Shown one piece after another: positions 1 to 6,104 of a DNA stretch of 12,621 nt (within the stretch, counting starts at the first letter, position 1; each line of letters begins with the position of its first letter). The stretch spans positions 1-12,621 of the forward strand of contig DASZXJ010000001.1 in assembly GCA_035545895.1 (NCBI GenBank). The letters run 5' to 3'. The notes under the pieces are model-generated. The model made no database searches. It was not told the DNA's origin and was given only the letters and a program-made list of their open reading frames with translations. Origin of the DNA: DASZXJ01 sp035545895. Its GTDB lineage: Bacteria; Planctomycetota; Phycisphaerae; Tepidisphaerales; Tepidisphaeraceae. Position numbers and translations under genes: made by a program.

Positions 1-122
1 CGGGTATTCTCCAGCCTGACAATACCTGCCAAACGTCCGCATTTTTCGCGAATTTAAAGCGAAACTGCAGCCTTGGCCTTCAATGCAGGCGAACGAATGC
101 AAAGGCCGCAGCACCGGCGAAA

Positions 123-152
123 TTGCTTGATTTGATTGGTCTGTCCTATAGC
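123..152 (+). promoter_or_regulatory. Possible sigma70-like promoter for trpF
   Basis: TTGCTT (123-128) and TATAGC (147-152) are separated by 18 bases. The match to consensus is only moderate: 3/6 at -35 and 4/6 at -10. Transcription from it would begin around 158-160, almost at the trpF ATG at 162, giving a leaderless or nearly leaderless message. That would fit the lack of any Shine-Dalgarno sequence before that ATG. An earlier gene off the left edge could equally supply the transcript. Confidence 0.25.
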
Positions 153-161
153 ATCCGTTTC

Positions 162-827
162 ATGGCCAAGGTTCGGATCAAATTTTGCGGCATGACGCGG
201 GTGGAGGATGCGCTGGCGGCTGCCGAAATCGGTGCTGACGCAATCGGCATGGTATTGCACGCCAACTCCCCGCGAAAGATCGATCTCGAAACAGCCAAGC
301 AGATATTGCTTGCGCTTCCGCCGTTCGTCACGCCGGTGGGGCTTTTCGTCAATGCCTCGGCCATGACGATGATCCAGATCATTGAGGAGCTTGGAATTCG
401 TCATGTGCAATTGCATGGCGACGAGCCGCCCGTCGCGGCTGAGTCGCTGTCGCGATCGGTCGTTATCAAGGCCGTTCGCGTGAGTCCCAAGACGTTGAAA
501 GATGATCTGAAAACCTGGCGCGCCGTGAAGAATCTGCGGGGCGTGCTGCTTGAAACCGCGAACACCAAACAACCCGGCGGCAGTGGAGTGGTCAACGATT
601 GGGAAACCATTCGCCAGCATCAACTGGCCGGTGATTTTGACGGCCTGCCGATCATCGCGGCGGGGGGGCTTGCTTCCGAAAACGTCGGCGACGTCGTGCG
701 ATTGCTCAAACCCTGGGCGGTTGATGTCAGCAGCGGAATTGAGAGCGGGCCGGGCATCAAATCCCGCGAGAAAATGGATCAGTTTGTGCAGCAGGTTCGA
801 AATGCCGAACTTTCCATCGCATCGTAA
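162..827 (+). CDS. trpF: Phosphoribosylanthranilate isomerase
   Basis: TrpF converts N-(5'-phosphoribosyl)anthranilate to the CdRP ketose, a cytoplasmic step of tryptophan synthesis. The 221-residue product is of normal length for the single-domain TIM-barrel family. It shows the N-terminal KFCGMTR motif with catalytic Cys9, SPRKI near 36-40, QLHGDE at 83-88, PGGSG at 138-142, AAGGL at 166-170 and the phosphate-binding DVSSGIE at 188-194. I chose ATG 162 because the family starts 'M-x-x-x-x-KFCG'; the frame is open back to a TTG at 123, but those 13 residues are not family-like. No Shine-Dalgarno is visible before 162. Oddity: the family's general-acid Asp, normally in 'LLD' shortly before PGG, is Glu131 here (VLLETANTKQPGG). 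No other trp gene is in the window. Identity is secure; full activity is inferred. Confidence 0.95.
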   Translation: MAKVRIKFCGMTRVEDALAAAEIGADAIGMVLHANSPRKIDLETAKQILLALPPFVTPVGLFVNASAMTMIQIIEELGIRHVQLHGDEPPVAAESLSRSVVIKAVRVSPKTLKDDLKTWRAVKNLRGVLLETANTKQPGGSGVVNDWETIRQHQLAGDFDGLPIIAAGGLASENVGDVVRLLKPWAVDVSSGIESGPGIKSREKMDQFVQQVRNAELSIAS

Positions 828-835
828 AATTCAGG

Positions 836-890
836 CGATTCGCTGATGTTGCTGGGGGCTGGCGTACATATCATTTCCCCCAACGAATCG
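836..890 (+). promoter_or_regulatory. Stem-loop in the trpF-rhaB spacer
   Basis: CGATTCG (836-842) is exactly complementary to CGAATCG (884-890). Inside it GGGGG (854-858) pairs with CCCCC (877-881), flanked by GTT (848-850) and AAC (882-884) with a GCT bulge. The structure begins 9 bases after the trpF stop and ends 36 bases before the rhaB ATG. No U-run follows, so it is not a classical intrinsic terminator. It could be an mRNA-processing or stability element, or a protein-binding site for rhaB control. Confidence 0.4.
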
Positions 891-926
891 GTAAAATCAG
901 CCGCCAACTTCTCGGAGAAACCAACC

Positions 927-2396
927 ATGTCTGAACAGAATTTCCTCGCCTTCGACCTCGGCGCCGAAAGCGGCCGAGCAGTCCTCGGAAAACTCAATGA
1001 CGGCAAACTGACCCTCGATGAAAAACACCGCTTTGCCAATCCCAACGGCCGAATGAACGGACACCTGCACTGGAACCTCCTGCAGCAATGGGAGGAACTG
1101 AAAACCGGCTTGCGCAAGGCGGGCACGAAACTCGACGGCATTGGCGTGGATACGTGGGGCGTCGATTTCGGATTGATCGGCAAGGGCGGAGAAATCCTTG
1201 GCAATCCGTACATGTACCGTGATTCGCGTACGGATGGCATGATGGATGCTGTCTTCAAAATTGTCCCGAAAAATGAAGTCTTCGAACAGACCGGCATTCA
1301 GTTCATGCAATTGAATTCGCTGTTTCAGATATTCGCGATGGCGCAAGCGAAATCCGTGTCGCTGGCGAATGCTGAAACACTTTTGTTCATGCCCGACTTG
1401 TTCAACTATCTCTTTACCGGCGTTCGCAAAGCCGAGTTCTCGATCACGACAACCAGCCAGATGTACGACCCGTGCAAGAAACGCTGGGCAACGGAAATGC
1501 TCGAAAAACTGGGGATTCCAACCAAGCTGCTGCCCGAGATCATTCCATCCGGCACGGTGATTTCTCAGCTGAGCAGGGAAGTGGCGGACGAATGTAAAGT
1601 AGACGCGATGCCGGTGATTGCCCCGGCGTGTCACGACACCGGCAGCGCCGTGGCAGCCGTGCCGGCCGAGGGGGACGGCTGGTGCTACATCAGTTCCGGC
1701 ACGTGGTCGCTGATGGGTGTCGAACTTACCGAACCCGTCATCAACGAAAAATCTTTGAAATACAACTACACCAACGAAGGCGGTGTGGGCGGGACTATTC
1801 GATTCCTTAAAAACATCATGGGCTTGTGGCTGGTGCAGGAATGCAGGCGGCAGTTCGTCAAAGACGGTTATGATCATTCCTACGCCGAATTAACCCAGAT
1901 GGCCGAGCGCGCCAGTGCATTTGGCGCGCTCATCGACCCGGACCACGGGCCATTCCTTTCGCCCGGCGAAATGCCCGCAAAGATCGAGGCATTCTGCCGA
2001 GCCACCAAGCAGAGGCCCCCGGTCGATCGAGGACAATTCATCCGTACCTGCTTGGAAAGTCTGGCGCTGACGTATCGCCGAACGCTCGAAGGGCTTGAAG
2101 ATATTCTCGGTAAGAAGATCACAACGATCCATATTGTTGGGGGTGGTTGCAACAATCTGCTGCTCAACCAGATGACCGCCGACGCGTGTGGCCGAACGGT
2201 CATCACCGGGCCCGTGGAAGGCACGGCCATCGGCAATATCCTCGTCCAGGCAATGGCGGTCGGGAAAGTAAAATCGCTGAACGAAGCAAGAACCATCGTG
2301 CGAAACAGCTTCGACGTGAAAATCTATAAGCCGCGTGATAGTTCGAAGTGGGAGTCTGCTTATTCCAGATTCCGAGAAATCGTCGGCAAGGAATGA
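927..2396 (+). CDS. rhaB: Rhamnulokinase (FGGY carbohydrate kinase)
   Basis: This enzyme phosphorylates L-rhamnulose to L-rhamnulose-1-phosphate with ATP, in cytoplasmic rhamnose catabolism. The 489-residue product has the two-domain FGGY layout. An N-terminal phosphate loop reads AFDLGAESGR (8-17), followed by GVDTWGVDFG (73-82), the catalytic-Asp motif HDTGSA (236-241, Asp237), SSGTWSLMG (256-264), and the ATP-binding VGGGCNN (404-410) and GTAIGN (432-437). The motif wording is closest to RhaB rather than xylulose or glycerol kinases. The start at ATG 927 is supported by GGAG at 914-917, nine bases upstream. An in-frame ATG at 846 lies inside a hairpin with no binding site and adds non-family residues. 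Isomerase, aldolase and transporter genes for rhamnose are not adjacent, so it is either a stand-alone kinase or part of a dispersed pathway. A different methylpentulose substrate remains possible. Confidence 0.9.
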   Translation: MSEQNFLAFDLGAESGRAVLGKLNDGKLTLDEKHRFANPNGRMNGHLHWNLLQQWEELKTGLRKAGTKLDGIGVDTWGVDFGLIGKGGEILGNPYMYRDSRTDGMMDAVFKIVPKNEVFEQTGIQFMQLNSLFQIFAMAQAKSVSLANAETLLFMPDLFNYLFTGVRKAEFSITTTSQMYDPCKKRWATEMLEKLGIPTKLLPEIIPSGTVISQLSREVADECKVDAMPVIAPACHDTGSAVAAVPAEGDGWCYISSGTWSLMGVELTEPVINEKSLKYNYTNEGGVGGTIRFLKNIMGLWLVQECRRQFVKDGYDHSYAELTQMAERASAFGALIDPDHGPFLSPGEMPAKIEAFCRATKQRPPVDRGQFIRTCLESLALTYRRTLEGLEDILGKKITTIHIVGGGCNNLLLNQMTADACGRTVITGPVEGTAIGNILVQAMAVGKVKSLNEARTIVRNSFDVKIYKPRDSSKWESAYSRFREIVGKE

Positions 2397-2410
2397 TTTC
2401 CCTGTTTCCG

Positions 2411-2446
2411 ATTCCTCTCCCTGTGAGAGAGGTTAGGATGAGGGGC
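2411..2446. repeat. Dispersed-repeat-like hairpin after rhaB
   Basis: CCTCTC (2414-2419) pairs with GAGAGG (2427-2432) over a 7-base loop and is followed by TTAGGATGAGGGG. It resembles the 'CTCTCCC...GAGAGGGTTAGGGTGAGGGG' repeat that I recall seeing dispersed in many bacterial genomes. It begins 14 bases after the rhaB stop. It may serve as a 3' end for rhaB, but no U-run follows. Family membership is from memory and not verified. Confidence 0.4.
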
Positions 2447-2463
2447 GTTATAGGAATATGGAT

Positions 2464-2520
2464 CCCGCTTGCGGCTTAGCGCGACCGTGTTTTTGACAGT
2501 CGCGCTCAGCCGCAAGCGGG
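2464..2520. repeat. REP-like inverted repeat 1 (long hairpin)
   Basis: Two 22-base arms (2464-2485 and 2499-2520) are complementary at 21 of 22 positions around a 13-base loop. The arms begin CCCGCTTGCGGCT and end in AGCCGCAAGCGGG. No U-run follows. The stem shares the CCGCTTGCGG core with the second hairpin 27 bases downstream, so the two look like members of one repeat family. Placed between convergent genes, it could block transcription readthrough or protect the rhaB mRNA 3' end. Confidence 0.8.
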
Positions 2521-2547
2521 TAGTGGGTCAGCCTGAGATTGATTCAT

Positions 2548-2610
2548 TTTAGCCCCGCCGCTTGCGGCGGGTTTGGCGCTCGAAAACCCGCCGCAAGCGG
2601 CGGGACTAAA
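2548..2610. repeat. REP-like inverted repeat 2 (nested palindrome)
   Basis: Two 27-base arms (2548-2574 and 2584-2610) are complementary at 26 of 27 positions around a 9-base loop. Each arm also contains its own palindrome, CCCGCCGC-TT-GCGGCGGG. The region can therefore fold as one very long stem or as two side-by-side hairpins. This nested arrangement resembles bacterial REP/BIME units. No transposase of the RAYT type is in the window. Confidence 0.8.
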
Positions 2611-2648
2611 TGGCGTTGCTCTTATTCTCTCTCCCTTGAGGAAGTCAG

Positions 2649-2786
2649 ATGAACATTGATTGCCATGTTCACATTTCCGCTTTTTCGCCGGGCATGGATT
2701 CATGTCAGCCCGACTTCTTCTTAACTGTGCCGGTCAAAATGAACGATCAGATGGATCGGATGTTTCTTCATCGCCGCTCACGATGA
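2649..2786 (+). pseudogene. Probable 5' stump of an amidohydrolase gene
   Basis: A short frame opens with ATG 2649, five bases after a good binding site GAGGAA (2638-2643). The first residues are MNIDCHVHISAFSPG. 'DCHVH' right at the N terminus is the typical metal-binding HxH start of amidohydrolase-2 type TIM-barrel hydrolases, which normally run to about 280-400 residues. Here the frame stops after 45 residues, and its last ~50 bases overlap the 3' end of the minus-strand gene beginning its stop at 2734. Homology-like wording seems to end near residue 30 (about 2735). I read this as the surviving start of a gene cut off by a rearrangement. A genuine 45-residue protein is less likely but possible. 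The family assignment rests on a short motif only. Confidence 0.5.
2650..2671. terminator. Small hairpin downstream of the membrane-protein gene
   Basis: TGAACAT (2650-2656) and ATGTTCA (2665-2671) form a perfect 7-base stem with an 8-base loop. It lies 63 bases beyond the stop codon of the minus-strand gene ending at 2734 and overlaps the start of the amidohydrolase stump. Neither strand has a convincing U-run after it, so a terminator role is weakly supported. Confidence 0.2.
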
Positions 2787-3249
2787 TTAGTTGCACATTC
2801 AGAGTGATCGCCAGCAACAGCGCTTGCTGGCGGGGCACGTTGGTCGGGGGGCATTCGATATCCTCGTTATCGCAAAGCACTTCCAGGTGCGATTCCTTCG
2901 ACGATTCGCCTTCGTCCAAAGTAAGACGGACAGCGTGCACATCACTGAACGGAATTCCTCGCGAGAATCGAATTCTACCCATGCCGGTCCGGAGTTGGAT
3001 GCGTCTTTGCTGTGGCAGGACCGTCATTTCATAGCGGACGAAATAGGACACAGATGAAACAACGGCAAAAACGATGGCGAGCATGAAGCTGACATACCCT
3101 TCAAGCCGGCCATGGTAAAACGCGGGAATCGAAATCGAAAAATGGAGAAAACTGAGAACGGCAAAGAAAATGGCCGCAGTCCAATTGGGAGGTGTTTTAA
3201 GCGAAATGTCACGTGGCGGCGCGTAGGTGGCAACAGCCTCACGGATCAT
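2734..3249 (-). CDS. Small membrane protein of unknown function
   Basis: I do not recognise this 171-residue protein. It has two predicted membrane helices, about residues 22-44 (WTAAIFFAVLSFLHFSI) and 51-71 (YVSFMLAIVFAVVSSVSYF), joined by a very short loop. A C-terminal region of about 100 residues follows, probably soluble and cytoplasmic. The part from 'EMTVLPQQRRIQLRTGMGR' through 'IPFSDVHAVRL' is built like the first strands of bacterial PH-like domains that follow paired helices, but this is a guess from pattern only. The start at 3249 is supported by GGGAGAAAG just upstream on the minus strand; the frame extends further upstream with less protein-like sequence. It lies 108 bases after the M3 peptidase gene on the same strand and may be co-transcribed with it. 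Its 3' end overlaps the amidohydrolase stump on the other strand. Confidence 0.7.
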   Translation of the reverse strand: MIREAVATYAPPRDISLKTPPNWTAAIFFAVLSFLHFSISIPAFYHGRLEGYVSFMLAIVFAVVSSVSYFVRYEMTVLPQQRRIQLRTGMGRIRFSRGIPFSDVHAVRLTLDEGESSKESHLEVLCDNEDIECPPTNVPRQQALLLAITLNVQLIIVSGDEETSDPSDRSF

Positions 3250-3357
3250 AAAACTTTCTCCCAGACGCCGATTCGCTCCACTCACAACTTTAGGGCCAAA
3301 TTCACCTTTCTTGCAATCGAAAAATCGACAATTCGAACTGACGAGCAATCGATCTGA

Positions 3358-5073
3358 TTATCTTGGCAAGTTGGATAGCTCTTCCTCGATGGCGCTCATC
3401 AAAGGCCGGAGAGTTTTCTCGGAAAAATCGAAATTAATGCCCGCAGCGGCAAATAGCTGGGGCAACGGTCGAGTGCCCCCCAGTTTCAGGCCGGCAGAGT
3501 AATTATTCAACGCCCGCTGGGTATCCTGTTGGGCTTTAGTCCAAAGTTGAAGCGCCCCCAACTGGGCGATGCCGTATTCAACGTAATAGAAGGGCACGTG
3601 AAACAGGTGAAGTTGCCGCTGCCAGAGCGATGCTCGCACGTCCTCAAATCCGCTCCAATCGAGTTTGCCGGCAAAACGATCCATCAGGCCGAGCCATTGT
3701 TTTGTTCGCTGATCTCGCGAATGTCCGGGGTTGGTATATAGCCAGTGTTGGAAGGAGTCGATCATCGCAATCCATGGGAATATCCGAATGATCCCTTCCA
3801 GATGCACTCGCTTGGCGCGGGCATGGTCGGACTGGTTGTAAAACACATCCAAATGTTCGGCCCCGAACAATTCCATGGCCATGCTAGCGACTTCGCAGAA
3901 TTCCATGGGCGCATGTCGCAGAAAAACCAGCGGTTCATCCCGCGCCGCCAGCGCATGAAACGCGTGCCCGCCTTCATGAAGCAGGGTTTCGACATCGCGC
4001 TGAACCCCGGCAGCGTTCATGAAAATGAATGGCTCGCGCACTTCGTTCAGGGTCGATTGATACCCTCCCGGTTGTTTACCCTTTCGGCTGCCCAGATCGA
4101 GGTTGTTGTTTCTGCGCAGCGAATCGAAATCGTCCGCCAATCGCGGAGAAAGTCTTTTGAAAATCTCATATGACTTGGCAACAAATCCTTCGATATCAGT
4201 ATCGGGAAAAGGCCTCAGAGGCGGGCGGCTTTTTGGATCGACCGCGCCATCCCAAGGCCGAAGTTTGGATAGTCCAAGGTCGGCGGCGCGCTGGCGATCC
4301 AGTTCGTCCACGAGCGGCACAACAGTTTTTTCAATCGCATCGGCAAAGCGAAGGCAATCATCCGGAGTGTAATCAAATCGCTTGAACGCCTTCCACATAT
4401 AGGCGCGAAAATCGCTCATGCCGGCGTTGGCCGCGATTTTCTGCCGCAGGGGCATGAGATCGTCGAAAATCTGCTCGATCTTTTCGCGATCTTGCAGCCG
4501 GCGTTTTGCAGTTAACGTCCAAGCCTCTTCGCGCGTTGGCCGATCGGGCTCTTCGATAAATCGGCTGGCTTGCTGCAGCGTGTATTCCTTGCCTCGGAAG
4601 TTCACCATCATCGCGCCGCAGAGCTTGTCGTAATCATTGACGACCTTGGTCACCTGTGTTTCAAGGGCAACATTTTCTTCGCGGAAAATCTCGACATCGG
4701 CTCGCCACTGACGCTTGAGAATCTCATACCGCTGGCCAGTCAAAGCGGCTTGGTGAGGAGAATCCAGAAACTTTTTCTGGAGCGCAAAATAGACCAGCTT
4801 GAACTTCGGCTCGATCTCTTCCACGAAATGCATGAAGGCTTTTTCAATTTCCTTGTCATCGGTATGACAGCTTTTATCGATATACCGGCGGCTGCCGTAT
4901 TCATCGATGACGCTGTTGAATTCGGAGAAATCGAGCAGCCATTTTTCCAATTCGACCGGTGAATTGATTGGTCGATCGATCAGCTTTTTGCAAAGCGGTT
5001 CGATCTGATTCCAATCAGCAGCGTTCAAATCTTGCGGGACGAAATTACGCTTCGGCGGAGTGGTCGCGGGCAT
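3358..5073 (-). CDS. M3-family oligoendopeptidase
   Basis: This is a zinc metallopeptidase of family M3 (thimet oligopeptidase / PepF clan), expected to cut short cytoplasmic peptides of roughly 5-20 residues. The 571-residue product is typical for the M3 oligoendopeptidase branch. The zinc site HEGGH is at 366-370 (His366, Glu367, His370), and the likely third ligand is Glu394 in FCEVAS. A conserved substrate-side segment FHVPFYYVEY (491-500) supplies the His and Tyr residues typical of M3 enzymes. No signal peptide is present. The start at 5073 is backed by AAGGAAAA upstream on the minus strand. It is divergent from the ABC ATPase gene, with a palindrome in between, and upstream of the small membrane protein. 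I avoid the name pepF because this length and motif wording match M3 members outside strict PepF. Confidence 0.92.
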   Translation of the reverse strand: MPATTPPKRNFVPQDLNAADWNQIEPLCKKLIDRPINSPVELEKWLLDFSEFNSVIDEYGSRRYIDKSCHTDDKEIEKAFMHFVEEIEPKFKLVYFALQKKFLDSPHQAALTGQRYEILKRQWRADVEIFREENVALETQVTKVVNDYDKLCGAMMVNFRGKEYTLQQASRFIEEPDRPTREEAWTLTAKRRLQDREKIEQIFDDLMPLRQKIAANAGMSDFRAYMWKAFKRFDYTPDDCLRFADAIEKTVVPLVDELDRQRAADLGLSKLRPWDGAVDPKSRPPLRPFPDTDIEGFVAKSYEIFKRLSPRLADDFDSLRRNNNLDLGSRKGKQPGGYQSTLNEVREPFIFMNAAGVQRDVETLLHEGGHAFHALAARDEPLVFLRHAPMEFCEVASMAMELFGAEHLDVFYNQSDHARAKRVHLEGIIRIFPWIAMIDSFQHWLYTNPGHSRDQRTKQWLGLMDRFAGKLDWSGFEDVRASLWQRQLHLFHVPFYYVEYGIAQLGALQLWTKAQQDTQRALNNYSAGLKLGGTRPLPQLFAAAGINFDFSEKTLRPLMSAIEEELSNLPR

Positions 5074-5096
5074 CGGTATTTTCCTTTAACAGATTT

Positions 5097-5166
5097 AGCC
5101 ACAGAGAACACAGAGTAAAATGCAATTTCCATTTCCTACTCTGTGCCCTCTGTGTACTCTGTGGCT
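5097..5166. repeat. CACAGAG palindrome in the divergent spacer
   Basis: The left arm starts AGCCACAGAG (5097-5106) and continues with a second ACACAGAG unit. The right arm ends CTCTGTGGCT (5157-5166) and carries three CTCTGTG units. The arms match over 18 of 19 positions, after which the right arm has an extra unit. CACAGAG arrays of this kind are a dispersed repeat that I recall from many unrelated bacterial genomes, often mis-translated as small proteins. It fills most of the 99 bases between the two divergent start codons. Confidence 0.8.
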
Positions 5167-5172
5167 TGTTTG

Positions 5173-6009
5173 ATGACAAGAGAGATGAACCAGCAGGTGA
5201 AACAATCTGGCATTGAGCTTCGCGGCGTCGGCGTTCGTCGCGGCGAACAGTGGATTTTGCGCGATATCAATTGGACCGTACCCGCTGGCAGTTGCTGCGC
5301 GATCCTTGGACCCAACGGCAGCGGCAAGAGCACGCTCGCCCGGATTCTTTGCGGCTATATCTGGCCGACCGCCGGAGAGGTTGTGATCGATGGCCATCGT
5401 TTTGGCGAGACGGACCTGAACGAGCTGCGACATTCGATCCGCCTGGTGCAACCTGCCGGACCTTACGATGTCGATTCAGAACTGTCCGCCAGAGAGGTCG
5501 TGTTAACGGGATTGTTTGGAACCATCGGCTTATTCGACAAGACTTCGACGCATGACGAAGAACGGGCCGTCGAATTACTGGGTAAGGTGGGATTGTCGAA
5601 AGTGGCTGACCATCGCTATTCGACGCTTAGCAGCGGCGAGAGAATGCGCGCGTTAATCGCTCGGGCGCTGATTCTCAAGCCTCGATTGCTTCTTCTGGAC
5701 GAGCCGACCAATGGGCTGGATTTGCTGGCACGCGAGCAGGTGCTCGCGACCGTTCAGTCATTGATGGTCGAAGATAAGAATGCGCCCACCACGGTTTTTG
5801 TGACCCATCACGTTGAAGAACTCGGTCCGGCGGTGGGGCAGGTGCTTTTGCTGGACGAAGGACGAATTGCCATGGCGGGTCGGATCGAGCAAGTTTTGCA
5901 GGCTGAGGTCTTATCGAAGGCTTATCGATGTCCCCTGAAAACGCACGTGGAGGCGGGCAGGTATTACGTCCGTGTCGATCCTAACGCCTGGCCAGATCTG
6001 TTAGGCTGA
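5173..6009 (+). CDS. ABC transporter ATP-binding protein, orphan
   Basis: This is a cytoplasmic ATPase subunit of an ABC system. From ATG 5173 the 278-residue product has a full nucleotide-binding domain: Walker A GPNGSGKST (46-54), Q-loop Gln93, signature LSSGE (152-156, instead of the usual LSGGQ), Walker B LLLLDEPTNGLD (172-183) and H-loop THH (211-213). A C-terminal tail of about 50 residues may be regulatory. The overall wording recalls the ModF-like group (COG1119), which also occurs without permeases, but the substrate is unknown. There is no permease or binding protein nearby. The start is uncertain: ATG 5185 is an alternative, neither has a convincing binding site, and codons upstream of 5173 lie in the palindrome and are not protein-like. 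glpX follows 95 bases later. Confidence 0.88.
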   Translation: MTREMNQQVKQSGIELRGVGVRRGEQWILRDINWTVPAGSCCAILGPNGSGKSTLARILCGYIWPTAGEVVIDGHRFGETDLNELRHSIRLVQPAGPYDVDSELSAREVVLTGLFGTIGLFDKTSTHDEERAVELLGKVGLSKVADHRYSTLSSGERMRALIARALILKPRLLLLDEPTNGLDLLAREQVLATVQSLMVEDKNAPTTVFVTHHVEELGPAVGQVLLLDEGRIAMAGRIEQVLQAEVLSKAYRCPLKTHVEAGRYYVRVDPNAWPDLLG

Positions 6010-6080
6010 TCGATTTAACTCATTTTCGCTTGGCTGTTTGCATTGTTTCTGGGTATATCTTGAGGGTTGGGAATCGATCA
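6007..6080. repeat. Separated 9-base inverted repeat before glpX
   Basis: TGATCGATT (6007-6015, including the ABC gene's stop) is exactly complementary to AATCGATCA (6072-6080). The 56 bases between include the candidate glpX promoter. It may be a pair of half-sites for a regulator or a long-range RNA stem, or it may be chance, since CGATT words are common in this genome. Confidence 0.3.
6030..6059 (+). promoter_or_regulatory. Weak promoter candidate for glpX
   Basis: TTGGCT (6030-6035) and TATATC (6054-6059) are 18 bases apart. Each matches the sigma70 consensus only partly (3/6 and 4/6). The position, 45-75 bases before the glpX start and after the ABC gene's stop, is suitable. Confidence 0.25.
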
Positions 6081-6104
6081 TCTCGTCCGGTTGGGAGTTT
6101 TTTC

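Noticed and set aside
1..122. RNA gene or coding tail at the left edge
   Set aside because: No conserved RNA fold or protein motif is visible; only a small stem TTTCGC/GCGAAA (44-64) is seen.
54..623. 189-codon open frame on the minus strand across trpF
   Set aside because: It is antisense to a clear trpF gene, has no family resemblance or membrane pattern, and lacks a binding site.
897..1877. 326-codon open frame on the minus strand across rhaB
   Set aside because: It mirrors the codon pattern of rhaB; its composition (rich in Arg, His, Phe and Gln) is typical of an antisense shadow.
2411..2640. Target-site-like direct repeats flanking the hairpin pair (ATTCCTCTCCCTGTGAG and ATTCTCTCTCCCTTGAG)
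   Set aside because: The two copies align only with a gap and mismatches in low-complexity CT sequence, so I cannot call them an insertion footprint.
2660..3034. 124-codon plus-strand frame over the small membrane-protein gene
   Set aside because: It runs antisense to a gene with two hydrophobic helices and a good binding site, and its Ser/Arg/Cys-rich translation looks non-natural. The amidohydrolase-like frame at 2649 is a different frame with better support.
4968..5216. 82-codon frame reading through the CACAGAG repeat
   Set aside because: Its translation (SHREHRVKCNFHF, LCALCVLCG) is the typical artefact of translating this dispersed repeat.
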